From: Amphimedon queenslandica
Lineage: Eukaryota; Porifera; Demospongiae; Haplosclerida; Niphatidae
NCBI RefSeq assembly: GCF_000090795.2
Contig: NW_003546264.1
Location: 340,630 to 404,629, forward strand
Direction of reading: 5' to 3'
DNA: 64,000 bases
Shown here: piece after piece, positions 48,144 to 64,000 of the stretch
Layout of the letters: each line of letters opens with the position of its first letter
Numbering within the stretch: position 1 is the stretch's first letter
Program-made: the position numbers and the translations under genes
Notes under the pieces: model-generated
The model's input: the letters and a program-made list of their open reading frames with translations, nothing else
The model's database searches: none
Told to the model about the DNA's origin: nothing

Positions 48144-51100
48144 CTACTGTATAACAATGGCCAGGACTGTTAACAGTAGAACTGTCATGAAAGCAAATGT
48201 AGCAGTGACACCACTTGAAGTTGGAGGCACTACAGGAAAAAAGAAATAAAATTAGTCACACCAAGTCATCAGTGATAATACAGCTCTTATTACCATTAGT
48301 AGTTGGAGTACTAGTAGTTGGTGTACTAGTACTGTTGTTTCCTCCGGTGTTGTTAGTATTATTATTATTATTGATGTTTGCATCAATCTCAGCTTCGCTG
48401 GCCAGCAGTATAAACTGATAAGACGTTGGAAGAGATGCTTCAGTAGTCTCCCTACGACTTCTGATAGTTGTGCCAATGGATCTATTGATAGCAGCAGTCA
48501 TGTTAGTAGAGGCATTGTAGCAATCACACTGAGATCCATTGGTTAGTGCTGCAAGGACTAGCTCAATATTACCACCAGAAGTTAGTACTGGTTCCACAGA
48601 GCAGCTACAAGAATAAAGAATTGATATAATGGAGCAAAGGGCTAAAAGCAATGTGCAAAGTGAAATATTAAGAATAATAATCACTGAAATAAATATGTTC
48701 AGAACTACTCTACTACATTTTATGTTACTGACCGTCCAGATAAATTATAAAAAACGTCTTCTGAGGCTCCCAGTTGCCCCATCAACCCGTCCAGTGTCTC
48801 AAGGTCAGGGTCCAGGGAGCTGGCCTCACTGATACCATTCCTATCCAGTAGTGCTAGTACAGCTCCACCTATTAACAGATCACATGACTATCACATGATC
48901 AACAGTCCCTTACCACACAATGGACAGCATCCAACTGCGGGCCTTATCAGACACTTGCAATTGTCGGAATTAAATCGACAGCGGCCATTTGCAATAACTT
49001 GGTCACAGACATCGCTAGCTGTCATGTTTTCATCGTCAATGCAAGTTCCTTTGTAGTCCATTCGGGCATTGTCTGATCTCGTACGCAACTCACATATATT
49101 CTCATAAGTCTCACCATCAGTCCCACAAACCTATGGAGTTAAAACAGAATTAGAAATATGCATGAATATTTACTTACACTTCCTCCTTTACATCTTGAGG
49201 CATTACAGTGCCCAGCGTGAAGTACTTGTACATCATTGGAGGTCTGTAGCATGTGACATATTGATGCATATGTGTTTCCATCAGTCCCACATATTGAAGT
49301 ATCATCAGGATCAACATCACCATTACCAATACCATCTCCATCAGTATCTGAGTCATCATCGTCATCAGTGCTATTGGTCACAGTGGTATTTGAGCAATCA
49401 AGATCTGTCACATTAACTGGAAGAGAATTAGTGGATAAAATGATACAAATATAAGATACATATATTTTAGCAATTACTCAAAATACTCAACAAACAAATT
49501 GTACTATTTTCTCTCTTTTTCTCTCTCGTCTGCTGCATAGGACAGTACTATACTTACTGCAGTATCTCAGTGTATCTGGTTTGCAGCCAGTATTTAGATT
49601 AAGACAAGACACTCCTCCTCTCCTTAAGCATATCTCACCGGATGAACACGGAAACCTTAAGCAAGGATTCTACACAAGTGATAAAAAGAGCTAAATGTAG
49701 CTATTTTGTTGTTGGCTCCCGTTAAAACCAAAAAAGTGATCAAGCCACTTATTGATACTTTGCACTGTTTAGCACTTACACTCTTGGCACAGCCACCTTC
49801 TACAAGATCAACAGAGGCTACTCCAGCACAATACACAGCTGTGCAACGGTTGATGTACGTCTTTCCATTAGGACCACAGACTTTGTCAACTTTCTCATAG
49901 CGACACTTGGTACAGTTGCTCATCTGTCTTCCGGTCATATTGCCACAATTCCTTTGAGTACACAACGGATCACCATACCTACACTTACACCTAAAGAACA
50001 AGATTGAGCATTACGTACAAGGTGGTATTGTTCAATTACCAGTTGCACTCTATTCTGGTTGATCTACCATTAGCAATGCTAGTACCGTCATCTAAAGTAC
50101 AATTATTCTTTGCACTACAGCCAGTGCAGTTACTCCTAGTCTTACAATACATTGTACCAAAGAGACATATGCACTTTTTACATGAGCACGGATCAATGTC
50201 ATGCTTTCCATGGCTCACAATGAAACGACGTCCATCTCTAGTGACACTACATATCCCATATACTTAAAAAGGGAATAAAATTCAAGATCTATTGGAAATA
50301 TTAGTTTTTACCACTTGTAGTGCACTTAGGTTTCTTCCTCTCATTCTCTTCCTTGTTTCCAGTGGTACTGAATGTTGTTTTGGTGTTATTCAGTCTTGTT
50401 CCATTGATAGGGAAGACACATATGCAGCTCATCCTAATGTTCCTGGTTTTACAGTATCTAGGCTTGAAATAACCATTGTTGTCACACTCATTAGAACTTT
50501 TCCCTCTCTGACTGAAGCATACTCCTATTAACATAAGACAATGGATAAACAATGGGTATTATGATCCTTGCATTATATGCATGACATGTGGTATTAGTTG
50601 ATTAAAAATTGCTATTTCTATATTGTCACAATGTAAGTGAATATTAATGACACTACTTATCAAATGACAAGGTAACACAATGCAGTTCTCGTGTACTTAC
50701 CAGTTACATTTTTCTTTTCACATTTCCCTTCACTCCCATCTCCTTTCTTCCTGCAGTAGTAGCCGTTTTGACACTCTTTCTTTGCCTTGTTTATCATTCT
50801 TGAGACCTTACGAGATAAAGCTCCAGCAAATAACATACTAACATGTTTCCTCTCTTCCTTTTCGATGTTTTCTTCTTCTTGAGAGCTTGCTAGCTTAAGT
50901 ATGAACTCAGGAATTGATATATCATCATTAACGTTATCATCATCATCTCTGTCATTACTCTCTTCTTCTCTTTTACAAGTATCATTAGCTCCCAGCTCTG
51001 AAAAAAAAGCAAATGCATTGAATTGGTACATGTGTATGTGTATGTGACTTTAATTTATCTGGATGCTTATGTTTTGTTTCTAATAATATATTTGGTTATG

Positions 51101-51946
51101 AAAGTTTATATATTTTATGATCAAATGAGTAATGACATACTTGGCCTGCATGTTCCCCAACCATAGCCACGAGTGACATATTCTTCATCACTACCACATC
51201 TTCTTGGAGTGTTTGGGTTACCTCCTCCTGTTGTGTCTATCATGATTGAGTATTACGAGTACAATGGACATAATTATTATCTCTTACTGCTTGCGTTGCA
51301 GTTTGGTTTACATTTCAAGCAGAATTTATCTTTGGTGATACAGTGACGACTTCCACAGCCTCTAATGGCATCAGAAATACGTGTGTAGTTGCAGTTCACT
51401 GAACATAATAAAGAAACTATTTAAAATATTTGGTGGATTAAAACTAACATTGCTTGCATGAGCACAGTTTGCATACTCCATTGGTAGCGTAGCCATATTT
51501 ACAATTCAGCCTGCAGGGTTGCTGGGGACCACATGCCTCAACTAAAATGATAGTAATTGTAAGTATTAAATATGTTACTCACGATTTATGCAGTAGGTGG
51601 CGTTTTGAGTGCCATTTCTAAAAGAATTGGTCATTTCCAGTTTCCTCCCAGTTGTAGTGTTTACACAATGGCAATACTTATTCCTGCACTGGAGCCTACT
51701 GTAACTCCCATCATCTTCACAGCTTATGTACTTGTAGAATCTCCTTGCCGCCTGACAAGAGAGATCTCTCTTACCTGTAGGAGAATCAAGAATATACAAA
51801 TGAATGAAGTGTTTATTATCAGTACCAAATCCAAAGGCATTAGTATTCTGCAGGGCAAGGACAGTCAACAAGAAAACTAAAGCTAAAATGAAGACAATCA
51901 TTAACAGCAAAAAACTTTCTTAAGACTAACCAAAAGTTTTCAACAT
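48144..51946 (-). CDS. RECK-like membrane-anchored multi-inhibitor, paralogue 1
   Basis: A multi-exon gene; the ATG at 51946 opens a signal peptide split over two exons (MLKTFALVFLLTVLALQNTNA). Modules in order: thyroglobulin type-1 (about 51774-51583, YCHCVN), antistasin-like (CGPQQPCRLNCKYGYATNG, about 51541-51450), two small Cys-rich exons, an acidic linker (about 51000-50702), a second thyroglobulin-like module (about 50522-50313), a vWC-like exon (KKCICLFGTMYCKTR), Kazal 1 (VCGPNGKTYINRC), a Cys exon, a DTDGDGIGNGDVDPDD calcium-binding-like stretch with Kazal 2, Kazal 3 (CGTDGETYENIC), a GCCPLCGG motif, a beta-rich segment and a hydrophobic tail. From the vWC-like exon on, the order matches RECK, the GPI-anchored protease inhibitor and Wnt7 co-receptor. 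The N-terminal modules do not. The C-terminus is probably a GPI signal or membrane helix. Confidence 0.78.
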
Positions 51947-52195
51947 GATTTTCTCTCTCTCTTCCAAAATGAGTGTCCTGCAAACTGCAGCTATTTTTAT
52001 TCCTGTACTCTGCGTGGGTGTATGTGTACGTGTGCAAGCTTCAGCCCCACCCACTACAATTATTTTATTTTTTATTATTTTGCTAAAATTATTTTAATTT
52101 TTATTATTAGCAAAAAACGACAAAAAGGAAACTACAAACAAAATACATTTATGAAGCAAATAAAAATGATCAAAGTTTTTCATGCCACCAGCCCA

Positions 52196-53297
52196 CTATA
52201 TAACAATGGCCAGCACTGTTAACAGTAGAACTGTCATGAAAGCAAATGTAGCAGTGACACCACTTGAAGTTGGAGTTGCTGTAGTACCAGTACCTTCAGT
52301 ACCAGGACCTCCAGTACTAGTTTCAAGCTGAGCTTCACTGGCCCCCAGTATATACTGATAAGATGGAGAGAGAGAAGTATCTGTGTTTGTAGTGGCCTGT
52401 CTGCGTTTCCTGGATTGTTCTTCAACTGAGCGATTAATGGCTATGGTTATATTAGTTGCAACACGATGGCAATAGCATCTATCATTAGATCTATTGCTCA
52501 TTGAACTTATTGCAAGCTCAATGTTACCAGCAGTAGTTAAACTTGATTCTACTGAGCAACTACAGAAAAAACACACGACATGAAAGTATCAATTTAAAAT
52601 ATACTCTGACACTAACCGTCCAGCTGTTACATTTAAAAACAATTCATCCGACACAATTTGTCTGACATAGCCATCCAGTGTCTCAAGGTCTGGGTCTAAA
52701 GAGCTTGCATTACTGATACCTTCTATATCCAGTAGTGCTAGTATAGCTCCACCTATTAACAGATCACATGACTATCACATGATCACTAGTCCCTTACCAC
52801 ACACAGGACAGCATCCAACTGTAGGACGGACCAGACAAGGACAGTTACTGGTATTAAAACGACAGCGTCCACTTGAAATGACACGTTCACATACTCCATC
52901 AGGTGTTTCATCACTATCATCAACACAGGCTCCTCTATAATCAAACCTTGCATTATTTGATTGGGTACGCAATTCACAAATATTCTCATACGTCACTCCA
53001 TCAGTACCACAAACCTACATAATTTAATAAAGTTACATCACGTATGTTTGCAAACAATAGATTGTTCTTTATTGAATATCAATATCCATAATTGGAGTGA
53101 TGTCAATAAAACAATTACTTACTCGTCCTCCTTTACATCTTAAAGCATTACAGTGTCCAGCATGAAGTATTGTAACATTAACAGTGCTCTGTACCATGTG
53201 ACATATTGATGCATATGTGTTTCCATCAGTCCCACATATTGAAGTATCATCAGGATCAACATCACCATTACCAATACCATCTCCATCAGTATCTGAG

Positions 53298-53330
<33 letters not shown>

Positions 53331-54666
53331 CTAACTGCTGTTTCATTAGTACAAGATAAATCTGTCACATTAACTACAAAAAAAGATCGCAAACTTTCCA
53401 TTTATTGATTCATTTTCTTACTGCAGTGCCTTAGTGTGTCTGGTCTACAGCCTGTATTACGAGCCAGACAGGACACTCCTCCTCTTTTTAAACAGACCTG
53501 ACCAGGATCACATGGAAATCTGATGCAAGGATTCTATTAGACATAAAAGGAATTGATTTGTTTGTTAAGGATGTCTTTGCAAGATAAAATCAACTTACTG
53601 TCCTTGGACACGGTCCATCAATGAGATCAACAGAAGCTATCCCAGCACAATATATGGCAGTGCAGCTGTTGATGTATGTCTTTCCATTTGGACCACAGAC
53701 TCTACTGACTCCTTCTGATCTACATCTAGTGCAATTGGTGTCAGTAGTAGCTGTTGTATTGCAATCTCTATCAGTGCAATAAAGATTACCATATCTACAT
53801 GAACACCTATTGAAATAGAATATTAATAACCTAGCTTCCAATATTTTCTTATACTCACCTGTTACAGTCTACCCTAGCTGATTGTCCATGCCTTATGACA
53901 GTATCATTAGGCAGTGTGCATGTCTTAGTTGAGTCACATCTTCTGCAGTTTCTTCTTGTCCTGCAGTACAGTGTACCAAAGTAGCAGACACATGTTCTGC
54001 ACATGCAAGGATTCGTGTCACGCTCTCCATGTTTCATCGAAAACCTTCTGCCACCTCTTGTAACTCTACAAGTACCATACACTGCGAAAAGAGTACATTC
54101 AATGCTACATAATACAAAGTATAATCTTTATACCTCTTTCACTACATTTTGGTTTCCTATTTTCATTCTCCTCCTCATTCCCAGTGTCTTCAAAAGTGGT
54201 GCGAGTATCAGCCAGTCTAGTTCCATTGCTAGGAATGACACACACACATATAATCCTCCTCCTGTTATTAACAGTCACTACTCTACAGTAGCGTGGTTTG
54301 TAGTATCCATTACTGTCACATTCCCCTGATGCATTGTTACTATTCCTGTAGCAAACACCTATGAATAAATATTTTAATGTTATGTTAATTCTGAGGGCCA
54401 TATTCTACTAACCATCTGTATTTTGCTGTTCACATCTTCCTCTACTATCATCACGTACTTTCCTACAATAATATCCATCACTGCACTGGTTGATGTATCT
54501 GTTAATCTTCCTTGATGCCCTGCGTGATGATGATCCAGTGACTATACGACTGACTCTGTCGTCTTCATCCTTTTCCATCATGTCTTCTTCCATTGAGCTT
54601 GCCAGCTCTAATTGTGCAACAGGTATGTCATCAGAAACAAAGTCATCATCATCATCATCGTCATCG

Positions 54667-54718
<52 letters not shown>

Positions 54719-55768
54719 AAACATCATCATCATCATCATCATCCTCTTCTTCTCTGACACAAGTGTCATTACCGCTTAATTCTTGTTAACGATGAAAAGA
54801 GGATCACAATAAGTCAATGAATTGATACAAATGTATACGTGTATACTAACAGCTAAAAATAGAATGGCTATTTTTAGCAAAGATCATGCAATGCTTACAC
54901 TTTATTTGTTTATATTTACAAGTTTACATGCATTATAATATACTTGACAGTTATCTATTATAATAAAGACTGACTTGGCCTGCATGTTCCCCAACCATAG
55001 CCACGTCTAACATATTCTTCATCACTACCACATCTTGTTGGAGCATTTGGGCCTGTTGTTTCTATTGAATATGCATATGTATAACTATAAAAATGGACAT
55101 CTCTTACGGTCACAGTTTGTTCTACATTTTAAGCAAAAATTATCTATTGTGATGCAGCGAATGCTTCCACAGCCTCTGATAGCATCAGAAATACGTGTGT
55201 AGTTGCAGTTCACTGGACGTAATAAAGAAACTATTTAAAATATTTGGTGGATTAAAACTAACATTGCTTGCATGAGCACAGTTTGCAAACTCCATTGGTA
55301 GCGTAGCCATATTTACAGTTCAGCCTGCAGGGTTGCTGGGGACCACATGCCTCAACTAAAATGATATTAAATGTAGGTATTGATTGTGTTACTCACGCTT
55401 CATGCAGTAAGTGGCATTTTGTGTGCCATTTTTAAAAGACTCAGTCAATTCTAGTCTCTCTCCTGTTGTAGTGTTTACACAATGGCAGTATTTATTCCTG
55501 CACTGGATTCTGCTGTAACTTCCATCATCCTCACAGCTTATGTACTCATAGAATCTCCTCGCCCTCTCACAAGAGACGACTCTCACATTACCTGTAGTAA
55601 AGTAACCGAAAAATAATCACTAATAATAAAAGCTTAGAAGCTTACCAAATCTATTGGCATCAGCAAGCTGGAGCGCAATAACAGTTAGGAAGAAAGCTAA
55701 AGCTAAAACAGAGAGAATATTAAAAGCAAAAGACTTGCTTGTGACTAACCGAAAGCGGCTTTTGGCAT
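52196..55768 (-). CDS. RECK-like membrane-anchored multi-inhibitor, paralogue 2
   Basis: The signal peptide starts at 55768 (MPKAAFALAFFLTVIALQLADA). The architecture matches paralogue 1: thyroglobulin-1 (about 55590-55397), antistasin-like (about 55357-55262), small Cys exons, a poly-Asp linker exon (about 54781-54415), a second thyroglobulin-like exon (about 54360-54140), vWC-like (54082-53862), Kazal 1 (about 53808-53603), a Cys exon, poly-Asp plus calcium-binding-like and Kazal 2 (about 53375-53127), Kazal 3 with GCCPVCG (about 53014-52797), C-terminal domain and hydrophobic tail (LLLTVLAIVI). The linker's Asp run comes from an (atc)n microsatellite on the plus strand. N-terminal exons and introns resemble paralogue 1, while C-terminal exons and introns are almost identical to paralogue 3, so this copy looks mosaic. 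Expected location is the cell surface, with inhibition of proteases inferred from the modules. Confidence 0.78.
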
Positions 55769-55911
55769 GATTTCCTTCTCTCTTCCAAAAAATGATCCAG
55801 CCTCCCAAACCGCATCTTTTATTTTCAATGCAAGAAACCATAGATATTAATGACAACTTAATAACTCTTAATTAGGTAAGAAATGTTAATAAAAAGGAAC
55901 TACAGAACAAC

Positions 55912-56049
55912 CATAGATATTAGAGACTACGTAACCGGGATAGGCAACGGAATCACGTGATCCATTACATTGTGTATAATCGGGCCGATACAGTCCTTGT
56001 CTTCCGCCATGTTTCCAATCCCGTATACGTAGTCTCTAATATCTATGAT
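55912..56049. mobile_element. MITE-like inverted-repeat element between RECK-like paralogues 2 and 3
   Basis: Imperfect terminal inverted repeats of about 28 bp (atagatattagagactacgt at the left, its reverse complement acgtagtctctaatatctat at the right) flank roughly 80 bp of non-coding, GC-richer sequence. A partial copy of the left end (ccatagatattaatgac) occurs near 55838. No transposase is encoded and no clear target-site duplication was found, so it would be a non-autonomous DNA element, still provisional. Confidence 0.6.
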
Positions 56050-56159
56050 TGAACACACTACTCATTAAAGCAAATAAAAATGAGTAATCAAAGCAAATAA
56101 AACTGAATAATCAAAGCAAATAAAAATAATCAAAGTTTTCCGCGCAACCATGCAGCCCA

Positions 56160-59100
56160 CTATATAACAATGGCCAGGACTGTTAACAGAAGAACTGTCA
56201 TGAAAGCAAATGTAGCAGTGACACCACTTGAAGTTGGAGTTGCTGTAGTACCAGTACTTTCAGTACCAGGACCTCCAGTACTAGTTTCAAGTTGAGCTTC
56301 ACTGGCCCCCAGGATATACTGGTAAGATGGCGAGAGAGAAGTATCTGTGTTTGTAGTGGCCTGTCTACGTTTCCTGGATTGCTCTTCAACTGAGCGATTG
56401 ATGGCTATGGTTATATTAGTTGCAACATGATGGCAATAGCATCTATCATTAGATCTATTGCTCAATGAACTTATTGCAAGCTCAATGTTACCAGCAGTAG
56501 TTAAACTTGATTCTACTGAGCAACTACAGAAAAAACACACAACATGAAAATATTAATTTAAAATATATTCTGATACTAACCGTCCAGCTGTTACATTTAG
56601 AAACAATTCATCCGACACAATTTGTCTGACATAGCCATCCAGTGTCTCAAGGTCTGGGTCTAATAAACTTGCATTACTGATACCTTCTCTATCCAGTAGT
56701 GCTAGTATAGCTCCACCTATTAATGGATCACATGACTATCACATGATCACTAGTCTCTTACCACACAACGGACAGCATCCAACTGTAGGACGGACTAGGC
56801 AAGGACAGTTACTGGTATTAAAACGACAGCGTCCACTTGAAATGACACGCTGACACATTTGACCAGCTGTTTCATCACTGTCATCAACACAGGCCCCTCT
56901 ATAATCAAACCTTGCATTATTTGATTGGGTACGCAATTCACAAATATTCTCATACGTCACTCCATCAGTACCACAAACCTACATAATTTAATAAGTTGCA
57001 TTATGCATGTTTGCATACAATAGACTGCTCTTTATTAAATATCAATATCTATAAATGGAGTGATGTCAATAAAACAATTACTTACTTGTCCTCCTTTACA
57101 TCTTGAAGCATTACAGTGTCCAGCATAAAGTATGGTCACATTAACAGTGCTCTGTAGCATGTGACATATTGATGCATATGTGTTTCCATCAGTCCCACAT
57201 ATTGAAGTATCATCAGGATCAACATCACCATTACCAATACCATCTCCATCAGTATCTGAGTCATCATCATCATCATCATCAGTACTTGTCCTTGTTGCTG
57301 TTTCATTAGTACAGGATAAATCTTCCACACTAACTAAAAAAGGAGAAAATCTCAACTATTTATTTTTTTATTTATTTATTTTCTTACTGCAGTGCCTTAG
57401 TGTGTCTGGTCTACAGCCAGTGTCACGGCTCAGACAAGACACTCCTCCTCTTTTTAAACAAACCTGACCAGAATCACATGGAAATCTGATGCAAGGATTC
57501 TGATAGACATAAAAGGAAGTGATTTGTGTGTTAAGGATGTCTTTGTAAGGTAAAATCAACTTACTGTCCTTGGACACGGTCCATCAATGAGATCAACAGA
57601 AGCTATCCCAGCACAATATATGGCAGTGCAGCTGTTGATGTATGTCTTTCCATTTGGACCACAGACTCTACTGACCCCTTCTGATCTACATCTAGTGCAA
57701 TTGGTTTCAGTAGTAACTGTTGTATTGCAATCTCTATCAGTGCAATAAAGATTACCATATCTACATGAACACCTATTGAAATAGAATATTAATAACCTAG
57801 CTTCCAATATTTTCTTATACTCACCTGTTACAGTCTACCCTAGCTGATTGTCCATGCCTTATGACAGTATTATTAGGCAGTGTGCATGTCTTAGTTAAGT
57901 CACATCTTCTGCAGTTTCTTCTTGTCCTGCAGTACAGTGTACCAAAGTAGCAGACACATGTTCTGCACATGCAAGGATTCGTGTCATGCTCTCCATGTTT
58001 TACCAAAAACCTTCTTCCACCTCTTGTAACTCTACAAGTACCATACACTGCGAAAAGAGTACCACACATACAAAGTAGTTATTGTATTTACCTCTTTCCC
58101 TGCATCTTGGTTTCCTATTTTCATTCTCCTCCTCATTCCCAGTGTCTTCAAAAGTGGTGCGAGTATCATTCAGTCTAGTTCCATTGCTAGGAATGACACA
58201 CACACATATAATCCTTCTCCTGTTATTAACAGTCACTACTCTACAGTAGCGTGGTTTGTAGTATCCATTACTGTCACATTCCTCTGGTGTATTGCTATTC
58301 TTGTAGCAAATGCCTATAAAATTGTGTTTAATAAGCATGAAAGTTCTTTCTTATCTATACCATTTGTATTCTGTTGATAGCATCTTCCTCTACTACCATC
58401 CCTTATTTTCCTACAATAGTATCCATTACGGCACCGATTGATGTATCTGTTAATCTTTCTTGATGCCCTGCGTGATGATGATCCAGTGAATATGCGACTG
58501 ATTTTGTCATCTTCATCCTTTTCCATCATGTCTTCTTCGGTTGAGCTTGCCAGCTCTAACTCAACAGGAGGTATGTCATCGGAAACATAATCGTCTTCAT
58601 CACCGTCTTGATTACTACCATCATGATCATTATCATGATCATCATCACGATCATCATCTTGTTCATGATCATCATCATAATCATCATCATCATCATTGTC
58701 ATCATCTCTCACACAAGTATCATTCCTCCTCAGTTCTATTACATAAAAGAAAGTGACACATTTATAAATGAAACATAATACTAGCTATTGTCTTACTTGG
58801 CCTGCAGGCTCCCCTACCAAATCCATACCTCACATATTCTTCATCACTCCCACAACTCGTTGGTATAGTAATGTCTAAATTGAATTGATAGTTTACATGC
58901 ATCAATAATGGTATTTCCTTACTTGTTGAATTACATCCTTGTATGCACGAGATGCAAATACCATTATAGGTAACACAACCAACTCCGCATCTCTTGATGG
59001 CAGTTTTAATACTGGTATAGTCACACCTGACTGTGCATGTGAAGATCATGTGAATGATTGTTTTATGTAGGGTAATGACATTAAAGCCAACAATGGAAGG

Positions 59101-59733
59101 AATTATATAATTAAGATAAGATTAATTTAGACAGCAATTTGTTATAACACGAGTTAATTTGATCTATATATATACCTTGTTTGCAGGAGCACTGTCTGCA
59201 GCCTTGATCATCAGTAGTGTACCCTCTCAGACAAAACAACTTGCAATTCCATGGGCCACATGCTATCACTAAAAAAACATTAATAAAGGATATTAACTTT
59301 CTTTCTGATGAACAGGATCTGTGATTGTTATTTTAGCAGTTTCATCAAAAATTATTTATTTACATTTTTTGCAGTAATTGCTTGGCTTGGAGCCGACCCG
59401 GAAAGAAAGAGAGCCAGAGATTGGTACACGAGTGGTGCCATTCACACAAGAGCAGTAGTTATTCCTGCACTGTGTAATGTTATAGCTACCATCAGGCAAG
59501 CAGCTAATATGTCTGTTGAATCTTCTTGCAGTTTTACAAGAAATCACTCTCCCTATGATAACTAGTGATTAGTGATGCTAGTGTAGCTGCTTACCATCAA
59601 AATCAATAGCATTCACAGCTTGCTGTGTTATTAAAACCAGAAATAAGAAATCTAGAATATATTAAATAATTAAAAATATCAAAAAAGTAATAGTTTTATG
59701 CATAAATCTACACTTACAAAAAGCTTTCAGCAT
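56160..59733 (-). CDS. RECK-like membrane-anchored multi-inhibitor, paralogue 3
   Basis: The signal peptide starts at 59733 (MLKAF, then FLFLVLITQQAVNA in exon 2). Modules run thyroglobulin-1 (about 59550-59371, NYCSCVN), antistasin-like (about 59270-59177), Cys-rich exons, an acidic linker (about 58735-58364, Asp/His/Asn-rich), thyroglobulin-like 2 (58313-58096), vWC-like (58048-57828), Kazal 1 (57774-57569), a Cys exon, calcium-binding-like plus Kazal 2 (57336-57088), Kazal 3 with GCCPLCG (about 56980-56763), C-terminal domain and hydrophobic tail. The N-terminal quarter has diverged from paralogues 1 and 2. The C-terminal three quarters match paralogue 2 closely, introns included. The start codon lies 178 bp from the CDC45 start on the other strand. 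Confidence 0.78.
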
Positions 59734-59911
59734 TTTTGCAATTCTTTCCTCTTGCTTTAAGCTGGAGGCAAGAAAGGTTAAAGCTGCAAGGGAGCATTCT
59801 CCAGTGGTTTATGTACTGGAGTTCAACCAGGAACCAGCCACACCTTCTAATCTTAACGGGTGTGGCTGTGTAGGCGTGGTCTTATTTTTAAAGGCGGCAA
59901 ATCGAGGGAGA
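59734..59911. promoter_or_regulatory. Putative bidirectional promoter, RECK-like 3 / CDC45
   Basis: A 178-bp gap between divergent start codons contains gggtgtggctgtgtaggcgtgg at about 59859-59880, the same GC-box type seen at the other head-to-head pairs. No TATA box was seen. Confidence 0.45.

Positions 59912-64000
<4,089 letters not shown>

Noticed and set aside
54490-54720. Plus-strand poly-serine frame
   Set aside because: It is the complement of the (GAT)n poly-Asp linker in a RECK-like exon. The minus-strand reading has splice sites and paralogue support.

Overview
The window reads as a compact, AT-rich animal nuclear genome. Genes are dense and split into many exons. Most introns are about 45-150 bp, with GT..AG ends and frequent microsatellites at their 3' ends. 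The gene content is clearly metazoan: HIP1, NXN, DHX36, AACS, TRIM-NHL, Ig/FN3 receptor, RECK-like, GOLGA3 and CDC45 homologues. Intron size and protein divergence fit an early-branching animal, most likely a demosponge such as Amphimedon. That assignment is inference, not something a marker here proves. There are no bacterial operons, CRISPR arrays or recognisable tRNA/rRNA genes.

Layout. 1-11.3 kb: the first exon of a gene leaving the left edge (minus, weak), a three-exon endonuclease/exonuclease/phosphatase protein (minus), and head to head with it a complete 32-exon HIP1/HIP1R homologue (plus). 11.7-16.3 kb: three minus-strand nucleoredoxin paralogues in tandem, one single-domain and two full length. 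16.6-21.7 kb: a 21-exon DHX36 G-quadruplex helicase (minus). 22.0-29.1 kb: an 18-exon acetoacetyl-CoA synthetase (minus); its largest intron holds an intronless TRIM-NHL gene on the other strand. 29.5-31.9 kb: a type I membrane Ig/FN3 protein (minus), whose start codon lies only 78 bp from that of ADO (plus). 33.1-38.7 kb: LRP2BP (plus), TMEM199 (minus) and PRODH (plus). 39.0-40.3 kb: TANGO2 (minus). 40.6-42.9 kb: a tandem array of about 177-bp units, with related copies scattered through introns of other genes. 43.0-47.9 kb: GOLGA3/golgin-160 (plus). 48.1-59.7 kb: three tandem minus-strand genes for secreted, membrane-anchored proteins with a RECK-like C-terminal half and thyroglobulin/antistasin-type N-terminal modules. 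59.9 kb to the right edge: CDC45 (plus), interrupted by an assembly gap.

Most genes are housekeeping and unrelated in pathway: clathrin endocytosis, redox, RNA helicase, ketone-body use, proline catabolism, V-ATPase assembly, Golgi, DNA replication. As a set they are notable. From memory of the human map, HIP1R, AACS and GOLGA3 lie on 12q24 and PRODH, TANGO2 and CDC45 lie on 22q11.2, so the window may preserve an ancient animal linkage group. The locally expanded element is the RECK-like triplet.

Exon models were built by hand from splice signals, reading-frame continuity and remembered family sequences. Most multi-exon models close in frame. The exceptions (AACS, one internal TANGO2 exon, the 3' end of CDC45) are stated in their entries.
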